A stretch of DNA of 64,000 bases from Streptomyces capillispiralis. GTDB lineage: Bacteria; Actinomycetota; Actinomycetes; Streptomycetales; Streptomycetaceae. Below, one piece after another: positions 43,069-50,726 of the stretch. The notes beneath the pieces were generated by a model. The model saw nothing but the letters and a program-made list of their open reading frames with translations, ran no database searches and had not been told where the DNA came from. Every line of letters starts with the position of its first letter. Position 1 is the first letter of the stretch. The stretch lies in the NCBI RefSeq assembly GCF_007829875.1, contig NZ_VIWV01000001.1:1426001-1490000 (forward strand), given 5' to 3'. A program made the position numbers and the translations under genes.

Positions 43069-43578
43069 TCAGTCCCCTTCGACGAGTCGGGCCAGCCGGA
43101 TGCGGTTGATCTTCCCCAGTTCGGTGCGGACGATCTCGCGCTCCCGGTCCGGCGCGTTGCCGAGGCGTTCCCTGACGGCGTCACGCATCTGCTCGCCGGT
43201 CCGGCCGGTGGCGCAGATGAGGAACACGTGGCCGAACTTCTCCTGGTAGGCCAGGTTCAGTTCGAGCATCTCGGCCTTGAGCCCGTCGGGGGCGCCGGCC
43301 ATGCCGCTCTGTTCGCGGGCGGAGGCCGGGTCCCCCGGCTTCGGGCGGCCGATCGGCGGGTGCCCGGCCATCGCCTCGTGGAGGTCCGCCGTGGTCAGGC
43401 CGGCCACGGCGGCGTCACTGGCGGCGTACAGCTCCTCGGCGGTGCCGTACGGGCGGGCGGCGAGCAGGCGCCGGGCCCACGCCGTGGAGGCGCATGCCTC
43501 GTGGAGCGCGGCGAGCGCCGCGTGCTCCTCCAGGGCGTTGAAGCGGGCCAGGCCCGGGGGCGTGGAAGTCGACGTCAC
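43069..43578 (-). CDS. uraD: OHCU decarboxylase
   Basis: A 169-residue all-helical enzyme that makes S-allantoin from OHCU. Visible are the HPPIG motif with catalytic H73, the AREQSG segment (SxEQ-like), and LNLAYQEKFGHVFLICATGRTGEQM. First gene of the uraD-uraH-uricase-deaminase-permease operon. Motif B and a TTGACG-N18-TTCACT promoter candidate lie 70-110 bp upstream. Confidence 0.95.
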   Translation of the reverse strand: MTSTSTPPGLARFNALEEHAALAALHEACASTAWARRLLAARPYGTAEELYAASDAAVAGLTTADLHEAMAGHPPIGRPKPGDPASAREQSGMAGAPDGLKAEMLELNLAYQEKFGHVFLICATGRTGEQMRDAVRERLGNAPDREREIVRTELGKINRIRLARLVEGD

Positions 43579-43655
43579 GGGAGCCTCCGTGGCCGCGAGC
43601 GGCCTTCGTGCTGCGAACGGGCGTGCCGACAGTGAACGCCGTCACACGAGAGCAC

Positions 43656-43672
43656 GTCAACAGTTTGTTGAA
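43656..43672. promoter_or_regulatory. Motif B operator at the urate operon
   Basis: GTCAACAGTTTGTTGAA (arms TCAAC/GTTGA, 5-bp centre) lies about 80 bp before uraD. On the uraD strand it contains the -35 hexamer TTGACG. It matches the site at the allB promoter. Confidence 0.68.
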
Positions 43673-43728
43673 AATTCGGGGTGACGAAGAGGAGCGCCCG
43701 TCATCCGCACGTCACCCGCGCCCCGTGG

Positions 43729-44097
43729 TCAGGAACCCTTCTCGCGGTTGAGGTAGTTGTAGACGGTGAAGCGGCTGACCCCGAGCGCGCTCGCCACGGT
43801 CTCCACGCCGTGCCGGACGGCGAAGGCGCCGCGCGCCTCCAGACCGCGCACGATCTCCTGCTTCGCCCTGCGGTCCAGGTCCGCCAGGGGCATGCCCTTC
43901 CTGCGCTCCAGGGCCGCGAGGATGTGGTCCAGGGAGTCCGCGAGCTGCGGCAGGCGTACGGCGACCACGCTCGCGCCCTCCCAGGAGAGCACCACGTCGT
44001 CGGCGCCGGCCTCGTCGGGCGGGACCATCTCGCCGCCCATGGCGTCGACCAGCGGCTTCACCGCCGCGATGAACGCCTCGTCACCGCCACCGGTCAC
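43729..44097 (-). CDS. HTH_22-type DNA-binding protein (YheO-like)
   Basis: A 122-residue protein. The C-terminus AFAVRHGVETVASALGVSRFTVYNYLNREKGS matches the HTH_22 helix-turn-helix of YheO-family regulators. The N-terminal 60 residues replace the usual PAS_6 sensor with a shorter alpha/beta piece (AFIAAVKPLVDAMGGEMVPPDEAGADDVVLSWEGASVVAVRLP). GTG 44097 overlaps the stop of the preceding gene (GTGA). Located just before the urate operon on the same strand; it is a candidate regulator of that operon. Confidence 0.8.
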   Translation of the reverse strand: MTGGGDEAFIAAVKPLVDAMGGEMVPPDEAGADDVVLSWEGASVVAVRLPQLADSLDHILAALERRKGMPLADLDRRAKQEIVRGLEARGAFAVRHGVETVASALGVSRFTVYNYLNREKGS

Positions 44098-44345
44098 CGC
44101 CCGCCCTCCTCGACCACGTTGACCTGGAGCGAGATCCGGGTGGCGCCGGCCGTCAGCGTCCTGCGCAGCAGCGCGTCCACGGCGGTGAGCACCGCGTCGG
44201 CACCGCCCTCGGCGGTGTTGCCGAACGGGCCGACGTCCACCGTGTCCAGCTCGGCCGCTTCGAGGACCTCGCGGGCCACCACCGCGTGCGCGGGCGCCTC
44301 GTCGAGGTCGAAGGGCTCGGTCGTGAACTCCACTTTCAGTCGCAC
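44094..44345 (-). CDS. Small protein resembling the MTH1187/thiamine-binding fold
   Basis: An 83-residue alpha/beta protein (MRLKVEFTTEPFDLDEAP, DTVDVGPFGNTAEGGADAVLTAVDALLRRTLTAGATRISLQVNVVEE). The central VGPFGNTAEG turn and the final GATRISLQVNV strand recall MTH1187/YkoF-type ligand-binding domains. Coupled by a 4-bp overlap to the HTH_22 protein, so it may be a separate sensor subunit for it. The family assignment is tentative. Confidence 0.68.
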   Translation of the reverse strand: MRLKVEFTTEPFDLDEAPAHAVVAREVLEAAELDTVDVGPFGNTAEGGADAVLTAVDALLRRTLTAGATRISLQVNVVEEGGR

Positions 44346-44478
44346 TGTGCCCCCATGGCATCCGCTCCGACCCGCGCGTCCCGGCAGGTCCGCGCCCCGG
44401 GCCCGGACCGCCCGGCGGCTTGGGGAGACCCTAACGGACCTGCGCGCCGGCGGCGCCCCGCGAGAAATCCCCGGTCAC

Positions 44479-44513
44479 CGCGACGGACCCGGCCCGGTGG
44501 CGCGTAGAGCAGG
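44479..44513 (+). promoter_or_regulatory. Shared promoter-like element, copy 1
   Basis: CGCGACGGAC (44479-44488), 14 bp, then CGTAGAGCAGG (44503-44513), ending about 31 bp before the transglycosylase ATG. The same two blocks with the same spacing precede the mce operon (46881-46915). The spacing and CGTA-type -10 suit an ECF sigma factor promoter. Inference. Confidence 0.65.
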
Positions 44514-44544
44514 CGGAGGACGTCCGCAGGGAGGGGAGCTGGTC

Positions 44545-45672
44545 ATGACGGGACACACGGGGTGGCGTGCCGGTGCCAGGGGCGCCGGAGGCACGAGGGG
44601 TACGAGGGGCGGCAGGGGTGTCCGGGGCACGGCGGTGGCGGTGACGGCGATGGCGCTGCTCACCGGATCGCAGGCACCGGGCGCGGGTGAGGCGCGGGCC
44701 TCGGCGGCCGCCCGGCCGGCACCGGCCGGGCACGGTCCGGGTGTCTCCGGCGACACCGTCTACCGCACCGACCTGCCGCCCCTGCGCACCGGGGAGCGCG
44801 ACGGGCGCGACGGCCCCGCGGCGGGCGCCGCCCTGCCGGCGAGCGTGTTCGCCGCGTACCGGAGGGCGGAGGCGGAACTCGCCCGCACCGCGCCGGGCTG
44901 CCGGCTGCGCTGGCAGCTGCTGGCGGCGATCGGCCAGGTGGAGTCCGGGCAGGCGCGCGGCGGCCGGGTCACCGCGGACGGGACGACCGTGACGCCGATC
45001 CGGGGCCCGCGGCTGGACGGCGTCGCCTTCGCCCTCATCCGGGACACCGACGGCGGCGCCTATGACGGGGACGCGGAGTACGACCGCGCGGTCGGCCCGA
45101 TGCAGTTCATCCCGTCCACCTGGGCCCGCTGGGGCGCGGACGGCAACGGCGACGACCGGCGCGACCCGCACAACGTGTACGACGCCGCGCTCGCCGCCGG
45201 ACGCTACCTCTGCGCGGGCGGCCGGGACCTGTCCGACCCCGCCCAGCTGGACCGGGCGATCCTGGGCTACAACCACTCGACGGCGTATCTGCGCACGGTC
45301 CGGGCCTGGTACGCCTACTTCCTGTCCGGTCACCGGGTGGTGCCGGACGGGTCCGCCGCCGCCCCGGCGCGCCGCGGGTCCCCCCGGGCCACGGCGGAGC
45401 CGTCGTCCTCCCCGTCGGCCCGCCCGTCCGCGACCCCGTCCCGGACGCCCGCCGCGCCGTCCCCCGCGCCTGCCCCCACCGCGTCCCGCCCCGCGGGCGA
45501 CGCGGACCCGGCGGGCGGGGAGCCCGGGCTCCCCGTGCCCGGGCCGGGCGTGTCCGCACCGGGCATCACCGCCCCGGGGGCCGTTCCGCTGCCCGGCGGC
45601 GCTCCGCTGACCAGCAACGGTGCGGACTCGATACCCGGCACCCCCTCCCCAACCGCCGCTACCGAACGGTAA
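44545..45672 (+). CDS. Secreted lytic transglycosylase-like protein with Pro/Ala/Ser-rich tail
   Basis: A 375-residue precursor: signal peptide (AVAVTAMALLTGSQAPGAGEA), then an SLT-type catalytic domain at about 98-265 with catalytic E133 (LAAIGQVESG), VGPMQFIPSTWARWG and LGYNHSTAYLRTVRAWYAYF. The final 110 residues are low-complexity Pro/Ser/Ala. It is of the MltB/RlpA-associated actinobacterial type that cleaves glycan strands. Ribosome site GGGAGGGGAG precedes ATG 44545. It lies just before a sigma factor gene and shares a promoter-like element with the mce operon. Confidence 0.9.
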   Translation: MTGHTGWRAGARGAGGTRGTRGGRGVRGTAVAVTAMALLTGSQAPGAGEARASAAARPAPAGHGPGVSGDTVYRTDLPPLRTGERDGRDGPAAGAALPASVFAAYRRAEAELARTAPGCRLRWQLLAAIGQVESGQARGGRVTADGTTVTPIRGPRLDGVAFALIRDTDGGAYDGDAEYDRAVGPMQFIPSTWARWGADGNGDDRRDPHNVYDAALAAGRYLCAGGRDLSDPAQLDRAILGYNHSTAYLRTVRAWYAYFLSGHRVVPDGSAAAPARRGSPRATAEPSSSPSARPSATPSRTPAAPSPAPAPTASRPAGDADPAGGEPGLPVPGPGVSAPGITAPGAVPLPGGAPLTSNGADSIPGTPSPTAATER

Positions 45673-45724
45673 TGTCGCCACCCGCCGGACGGCACGGGAC
45701 CGGTGGGTGAGCGAAGGGGCCCTC

Positions 45725-46840
45725 ATGGCGACGGACATGCCTGCTCAGGCACAGGCGGCGCGGGAGCGCTGGGAGCGGATGTGGGGCCACCGTGAGCACT
45801 TGCTCAAGGTGGCCCGGCGCCGCTCGATGAGCCAGGAGGACGCCGAGGACGCGGTGCACGAGGCGATGCTGCGGGCCGCCGAGCGTCCGGACCTGGACGA
45901 CGAGCGGCTCGGCGCCTGGCTGACCACCGTGACCATGCGGCTGTGCGTGGACCGCTACCGCCAGGTCCACCGGGAGGCCGAGGTGCGCACCAGCCCCACG
46001 CTGGTCGCGCCCGGCCCGGTGCCCGTCGAGGAGGCCGTGTGCGACCGGGCCGAGGCCCGGTGGCTGGCGGTGCGCAGCGGCGAACTGCCCGCCCGGCAGG
46101 CGGAGGCGCTGCGGCTGAAGTCGCTGGACCTGGACGTCGGCCAGGTCGCGGTGCACATGGGACTGAGCTACCGGACGGTGGAGTCGCTGCTGGCCCGGGC
46201 CCGGCGCACGCTGCGCAACTCGCTGGCCGGGACGCTCGGCCTCGCGCTGTTCCTGTGCGGCCGGGGACGGCCCCGCACGGGCGGCAAGGCGCAGGCCGTC
46301 GCCGTCGCCTCCACGGCGGCCACGCTCGCGGTCGCCGGGTTCGTCGTGCCGTACTCCCTGGAGGACGGCGGCGGCCCGACACCCCGGTCCTCCCGCTCGC
46401 AGGACGCCGGTGTGCCCCACCCCGGCGGCACCACCGGGCCGTCGTCCCCCGCGGCCGGCCCGGACCGGACCCCGCCCGGGCCGCTGCGCCCTGACCCCAC
46501 GGGCGCCCCCGCCGCCGGCTCGTCGCTCGTGCCCGCCCTGCCGGGACTGCCCGAGGTGACCGAGGTGACCGGGCTGCCCGTGCTGAGCCGGACCGAGGTC
46601 CCGCCGGTGCCGTCGGTGCCGCCGGTGCCCGAAGTGAGCGGGGTGCCCGGGGTGGGCGGGGTGCCGGACCTGCCGGAGCTGCCCGACGCGGGCGGCCTGC
46701 CCGACCTGCCGGGGGACGGTTCCGTGATCCCGACGGCGCCCGCGCTGCCCTCCGCGCCCCCGCTGCCGTCGGCGGACGCCGACGGGGCCGCGCCGGACTC
46801 CGGCCCGCTGTCCGGCGCACCCTCCGTTCCGGCGCCGTAA
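45725..46840 (+). CDS. ECF sigma factor with C-terminal membrane anchor and Pro-rich tail
   Basis: A 371-residue protein. Residues 20-80 form sigma region 2 (HREHLLKVARRRSMSQEDAEDAVHEAMLRA, AWLTTVTMRLCVDRYRQ), 115-165 sigma region 4 (LPARQAEALRLKSLDLDVGQVAVHMGLSYRTVESLLARARRTLRN). Residues 190-210 are hydrophobic (AVAVASTAATLAVAGFVV) and 211-371 are a Pro/Gly/Val/Glu tail (repeated PxVPxVPEV). Typical ECF factors end near 180. The tail implies a membrane-held sigma factor controlled by release. ATG 45725 follows GAAGGGG. No anti-sigma gene is adjacent. Confidence 0.9.
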   Translation: MATDMPAQAQAARERWERMWGHREHLLKVARRRSMSQEDAEDAVHEAMLRAAERPDLDDERLGAWLTTVTMRLCVDRYRQVHREAEVRTSPTLVAPGPVPVEEAVCDRAEARWLAVRSGELPARQAEALRLKSLDLDVGQVAVHMGLSYRTVESLLARARRTLRNSLAGTLGLALFLCGRGRPRTGGKAQAVAVASTAATLAVAGFVVPYSLEDGGGPTPRSSRSQDAGVPHPGGTTGPSSPAAGPDRTPPGPLRPDPTGAPAAGSSLVPALPGLPEVTEVTGLPVLSRTEVPPVPSVPPVPEVSGVPGVGGVPDLPELPDAGGLPDLPGDGSVIPTAPALPSAPPLPSADADGAAPDSGPLSGAPSVPAP

Positions 46841-46874
46841 ACCTTCCGCGCCGCCCCTTCCGAAAAAAATTCCG

Positions 46875-46890
46875 GTCCGTCGCGACGGAC
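46875..46890. promoter_or_regulatory. 16-bp perfect palindrome upstream of the mce operon
   Basis: GTCCGTCGCGACGGAC is its own reverse complement. It overlaps the first block of the shared promoter-like element (46881-46890) and follows an A-run (46863-46869), so it could be an operator, or the stem of a terminator for the sigma gene. Confidence 0.55.
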
Positions 46891-46915
46891 GGCCCGCCCC
46901 TCCCCGTAGAGCAGG
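46881..46915 (+). promoter_or_regulatory. Shared promoter-like element, copy 2 (mce operon)
   Basis: CGCGACGGAC (46881-46890), 14 bp, CGTAGAGCAGG (46905-46915), the same blocks and spacing as at 44479-44513, ending 36 bp before the ATPase ATG. Confidence 0.65.
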
Positions 46916-46951
46916 TGTCGGAGCTGCTCCCGTGGGCGAAGGGTGAACCGG

Positions 46952-47881
46952 ATGGGTGTCGAGATCTGCGTGGAAGGGCTGACCAAGTCCTTCGGCCGTC
47001 AGGTCATCTGGCAGGACGTCTCGCTGACGCTGCCCGCCGGGGAGGTCTCGGTGATGCTCGGCCCCTCGGGGACGGGCAAGTCGGTGTTCCTCAAGACGCT
47101 CGTGGGGCTGCTCAAGCCGGACCGGGGCTCGGTGCGGATCGCCGGGCGCGACATCACCACGCTGCGCGAGCACGAGCTGTACGAGGTGCGCAAGCTGTTC
47201 GGGGTGCTGTTCCAGGACGGCGCGCTGTTCGGCTCGATGAACCTGTACGACAACATCGCCTTCCCGCTGCGCGAGCACACCCGCAAGTCCGAGAGCGACA
47301 TCCGGCGCGTCGTGCTGGAGAAGATGGACATGGTCGGGCTGATCGGTGCCGAGGAGAAGCTGCCCGGCGAGATCAGCGGCGGCATGCGCAAGCGGGCCGG
47401 GCTGGCCCGGGCGCTGGTGCTCGACCCGGAGATCATCCTGTTCGACGAGCCGGACTCGGGCCTCGACCCGGTCCGCGTCGCCTACCTCAACCAGCTGATC
47501 GTCGACCTCAACGCCCAGATCGACGCGACCTTCCTGATCGTCACCCACGACATCGCCTCGGCCCGGCAGGTGCCCGACAACATCGGGCTGCTGTTCCGCC
47601 GCGAACTGGTGATGTTCGGGCCCCGGGAGCGGCTGCTGCACAGTGACGAGCCGGTCGTGCGGCAGTTCCTGCACGGCAGGATGCAGGGGCCGATCGGCAT
47701 GGCGGAGGAGAAGGACGCCGCGCAGGTCGAGCAGGAACTCGCCCAGCTCGACGACACCGGGCGCGACCAGCGGCTCACCCCGCGCCTGCTGCCGGGTCCG
47801 GGCATCGCCCGCCCGCCCCGCTGGGAGGCGATCGCCCGGCGCGAGGCGGAGCCGCACTGCGCCGAGGGGGCCGGCGCATGA
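46952..47881 (+). CDS. MCE-system ABC ATPase (MlaF/MceG-like)
   Basis: A 309-residue ATPase: Walker A GPSGTGKS, Q-loop (LFQDGALFGSMNLYDNIAFPLREH, characteristic of MlaF/MceG), signature ISGGMRKRAGLARAL, Walker B ILFDEPDSGLDP and THD switch. A C-terminal extension of about 60 residues follows. It powers lipid or sterol transport through the YrbE permeases. In mycobacteria the ATPase is encoded away from mce; here it heads the operon. ATG 46952 has GCGAAGG upstream; a GTG at 46943 is too close to it. Confidence 0.95.
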   Translation: MGVEICVEGLTKSFGRQVIWQDVSLTLPAGEVSVMLGPSGTGKSVFLKTLVGLLKPDRGSVRIAGRDITTLREHELYEVRKLFGVLFQDGALFGSMNLYDNIAFPLREHTRKSESDIRRVVLEKMDMVGLIGAEEKLPGEISGGMRKRAGLARALVLDPEIILFDEPDSGLDPVRVAYLNQLIVDLNAQIDATFLIVTHDIASARQVPDNIGLLFRRELVMFGPRERLLHSDEPVVRQFLHGRMQGPIGMAEEKDAAQVEQELAQLDDTGRDQRLTPRLLPGPGIARPPRWEAIARREAEPHCAEGAGA

Positions 47882-48648
47882 GCCCGTCCCCCACCGGCGC
47901 GCTGCGCCACTCCGGCAGCCTGTTCGCGCTGGCCCTCGACGTGCTGCGCACCCTGCCCCGACGCCCCTTCCAGACGCGGGAGTTCATCCAGCAGGCGTGG
48001 TTCGTCGCCAGCGTCACCATCCTGCCGACGGCGCTCGTGTCGATCCCGTTCGGGGCGGTCATCGCGCTGCAGATCGGCAGCCTGACGCGGCAGTTGGGGG
48101 CGCAGTCCTTCGCGGGCGCGGCCTCGGTGCTGGCGGTGCTGCGGGAGGCCTCGCCGATCGTGACCGCGCTGCTGATCGCGGGCGCGGGCGGCACGGCGAT
48201 CTGCGCGGACCTCGGGGCGCGGAAGATCCGTGAGGAGATCGACGCGATGCAGGTGCTCGGCATCGACCCGATCCACCGGCTGGTCGTGCCGCGCGTACTG
48301 GCCTCCATGGTGGTGGCCGTGCTGCTGAACGGCCTGGTGTCGGTGGTCGGCGTGGCGGGCGGCTACTTCTTCAACGTGGTGCTGCAGAACGGCACTCCGG
48401 GCGCCTACCTGGCCTCCTTCACCACCCTCGCCCAGCTCTCCGACCTGTGGGCGGCGGAGCTGAAGGCGCTGGTGTTCGGGGCGATCGCCGGGATCGTCGC
48501 CTCGTACAAGGGGCTCACCGCCAAGGGCGGGCCCAAGGGGGTGGGCGACGCCGTGAACCAGTCCGTGGTGATCACCTTCATGTTGCTGTTCGTGACCAAC
48601 TTCGTGATGACCGCCGTGTACTTCCAAGTCGTCCCGCAGAGGGGTTAG
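47878..48648 (+). CDS. MlaE/YrbEA-family permease
   Basis: A 256-residue permease of the MlaE family with five to six helices: FVASVTILPTALVSIPFGAVIALQIG, SPIVTALLIAGAGGTAICADLGARKIREEIDAMQVLGIDP (family signature with the EEIDAM cytoplasmic loop that docks the ATPase) and LFVTNFVMTAVYFQ. Start overlaps the ATPase stop (ATGA). First of a YrbE pair that forms the membrane core of the MCE importer. Confidence 0.95.
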   Translation: MSPSPTGALRHSGSLFALALDVLRTLPRRPFQTREFIQQAWFVASVTILPTALVSIPFGAVIALQIGSLTRQLGAQSFAGAASVLAVLREASPIVTALLIAGAGGTAICADLGARKIREEIDAMQVLGIDPIHRLVVPRVLASMVVAVLLNGLVSVVGVAGGYFFNVVLQNGTPGAYLASFTTLAQLSDLWAAELKALVFGAIAGIVASYKGLTAKGGPKGVGDAVNQSVVITFMLLFVTNFVMTAVYFQVVPQRG

Positions 48649-48651
48649 CCG

Positions 48652-49476
48652 GTGCGCACACGACGACTCCTCGAACGCCCCCTGCGCTCCCTGGAGGAGC
48701 TGGGCACCCAGCTGTCCTTCTACGGCCGTTCGCTGGCGTGGACGGGCCGCACCCTGCGCCGCTACAAGAAGGAGGTGCTGCGGCTGCTGGCCGAGGTGAG
48801 CTTCGGCCGCGGCGCGCTCGCCGTGGTCGGCGGGACGGTCGGCGTGATCGCCTTCCTGTCGTTCTTCACCGGCACCGAGGTCGGCCTCCAGGGCTACGCG
48901 GCCCTCAACCAGCTCGGCACCTCCAACTTCGTGGCCTTCCTGTCGGCGTACTTCAACACCCGGGAGATCGCCCCGCTGGTGGCCGGGCTCGCCCTGTCGG
49001 CGACGGTCGGCGCCGGGTTCACCGCGCAGCTCGGCGCGATGCGCATCAGCGAGGAGACCGACGCCCTGGAGGTGATGGGCGTCCCCTCGCTGCCGTTCCT
49101 GGTGACGACCCGGATGATCGCCGGGTTCGTCGCCGTGATCCCGCTGTACGTGGTGGGGCTGCTGTCCTCGTACCTGGCCGCCCGGACCATCACCACCGTC
49201 TACTACGGGCAGTCGACCGGCACCTACGACCACTACTTCCACCAGTACCTGCCGCCGGTCGACGTGTTCTGGTCGTTCGGCAAGGTGATCGTCTTCGCGG
49301 TGCTGATCATCCTGGTGCACTGCTACTACGGCTACCACGCGAGCGGCGGTCCGGCGGGCGTGGGCGTCGCGGTGGGCCGTGCGGTGCGCACGTCGATCGT
49401 GGCGATCAACGTCCTCGACTTCTTCCTGTCCCTGGCGATCTGGGGCGCCAACACGACCGTACGGATAGCGGGGTGA
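48652..49476 (+). CDS. MlaE/YrbEB-family permease
   Basis: A 274-residue second permease: LAVVGGTVGVIAFLSFFTGTEVG, APLVAGLALSATVGAGFTAQLGAMRISEETDALEVMGVPS (EETDAL loop matching the EEIDAM of its partner) and IVFAVLIILVHCYYGYHASGGPAGVGVAVGRAVR. GTG 48652 starts 3 bp after the previous stop. The pair is expected to form a heterodimer. Confidence 0.95.
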   Translation: MRTRRLLERPLRSLEELGTQLSFYGRSLAWTGRTLRRYKKEVLRLLAEVSFGRGALAVVGGTVGVIAFLSFFTGTEVGLQGYAALNQLGTSNFVAFLSAYFNTREIAPLVAGLALSATVGAGFTAQLGAMRISEETDALEVMGVPSLPFLVTTRMIAGFVAVIPLYVVGLLSSYLAARTITTVYYGQSTGTYDHYFHQYLPPVDVFWSFGKVIVFAVLIILVHCYYGYHASGGPAGVGVAVGRAVRTSIVAINVLDFFLSLAIWGANTTVRIAG

Positions 49477-50726
49477 GCGCGGTGGGAGTGCTGCGACTGA
49501 GGCTGTACGGCATCGTCTTCCTCGCCGTGCTGGCGCTGCTGCTGTCCCTCGCGGTGGCCGTCTACCAGCAGGCGTTCACGCCCGTCGTCAAGGTCACCCT
49601 GGAGGCCGGCCGGCTGGGCAACCAGCTCGACCCGCGGGCCGACGTGAAGCTGCGCGGGCTGCTGGTCGGGGAGGTGCGCGCGGTGCACGCGGACGGCACC
49701 GGGGCGACCCTCGACCTCGCCCTGAAGCCCGAGCACGTGGGCCGCATCCCGTCGGACGTACGGGCCCGGCTGCTGCCCAAGACGCTGTTCGGCGAGAAGT
49801 ACGTCGACCTGGTGGCGCCCGGCGGCTCCGCGGCCCGGCCGATCCGGGCCGGCGACGTCATCACCCAGGACCGCACGACGGTCGGCATGGAGGTCCAGCA
49901 GCTGATGAACGACCTGCTGCCGCTGCTGCGCACGGTCGAGCCCGGTGAACTCAACGCCACGCTCTCCGCGTTCGCCGGCGCCCTGGAGGGCCGCGGCGAC
50001 CGCGTCGGCGGCAACCTGACGCGCCTGGAGGCCTACCTGCGCGAGCTCAATCCCCATCTGCCGTCGCTGAAGGAGGACATCTCCCGCTTCGCGGACGTCG
50101 CGGAGGTGTACGGCGACGCGGCACCGGACCTGCTGCGCGTCCTGCGCAACACCGTCACCACCAGCCGCACCCTGGTCGAGAAGAAGGACCGGCTGGCGTC
50201 GGCGCTGCGCACCACGGCCACCGTCGCCGGGACCGGGCGGGACTTCCTCGACACCAACGGCGACCGGCTGATCACCCTGGGCCGGGTCTCCCGCCCCACC
50301 CTCGACCTGTTCGCCCGCTACTCCCCCGAGTACCCGTGCCTGCTGGCCGGACTGGTCCGGCAGAACAGGGCCGCCGAGGAGACGTACCGGGGCGGCAGGA
50401 TGCGGATCACGCTGGAGGTGGTCCGCGCCCGGCCGGCGTACGAGCCCGGCGAGGAGCCCGTCTACGGCGAGCGGTCGGGGCCGAACTGCCACGGCCTGCC
50501 CCATCCGCGGGTGCCCGCGCCGCACGTGGACCTCGACGACGGCGCGGGACCGGGAACCTCCGGGGGCTCGGCCGGGCCGTCGCCCGTGTCCGCCACCGCC
50601 GGTGAACAGCGCGCGGTCGGCTCGCTCGTCGCCCCCGTGCTGGGCGTGCCGGCGGACGAGGTCCCGCCCGTGGCGACCCTGCTCTTCGGCCCGCTGGCCC
50701 GGGGAACGGCGGTGAGCGTCGCATGA
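49473..50726 (+). CDS. MCE-family protein 1
   Basis: A 417-residue protein: N-terminal anchor helix (LYGIVFLAVLALLLSLAVAVY), an MlaD/MCE domain at about 35-120 (VVKVTLEAGRLGNQLDPRADVKLRGLLVGEVRAV) and a long helical Mce4_CUP1-type region with regular LxxLxP heptads, ending in an acidic/Gly-rich tail. MCE proteins form a periplasm-spanning channel that shuttles lipids to the YrbE permease. GTG overlaps the permease stop (GTGA). Corresponds to MceA. Confidence 0.93.
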   Translation: MSAVGVLRLRLYGIVFLAVLALLLSLAVAVYQQAFTPVVKVTLEAGRLGNQLDPRADVKLRGLLVGEVRAVHADGTGATLDLALKPEHVGRIPSDVRARLLPKTLFGEKYVDLVAPGGSAARPIRAGDVITQDRTTVGMEVQQLMNDLLPLLRTVEPGELNATLSAFAGALEGRGDRVGGNLTRLEAYLRELNPHLPSLKEDISRFADVAEVYGDAAPDLLRVLRNTVTTSRTLVEKKDRLASALRTTATVAGTGRDFLDTNGDRLITLGRVSRPTLDLFARYSPEYPCLLAGLVRQNRAAEETYRGGRMRITLEVVRARPAYEPGEEPVYGERSGPNCHGLPHPRVPAPHVDLDDGAGPGTSGGSAGPSPVSATAGEQRAVGSLVAPVLGVPADEVPPVATLLFGPLARGTAVSVA

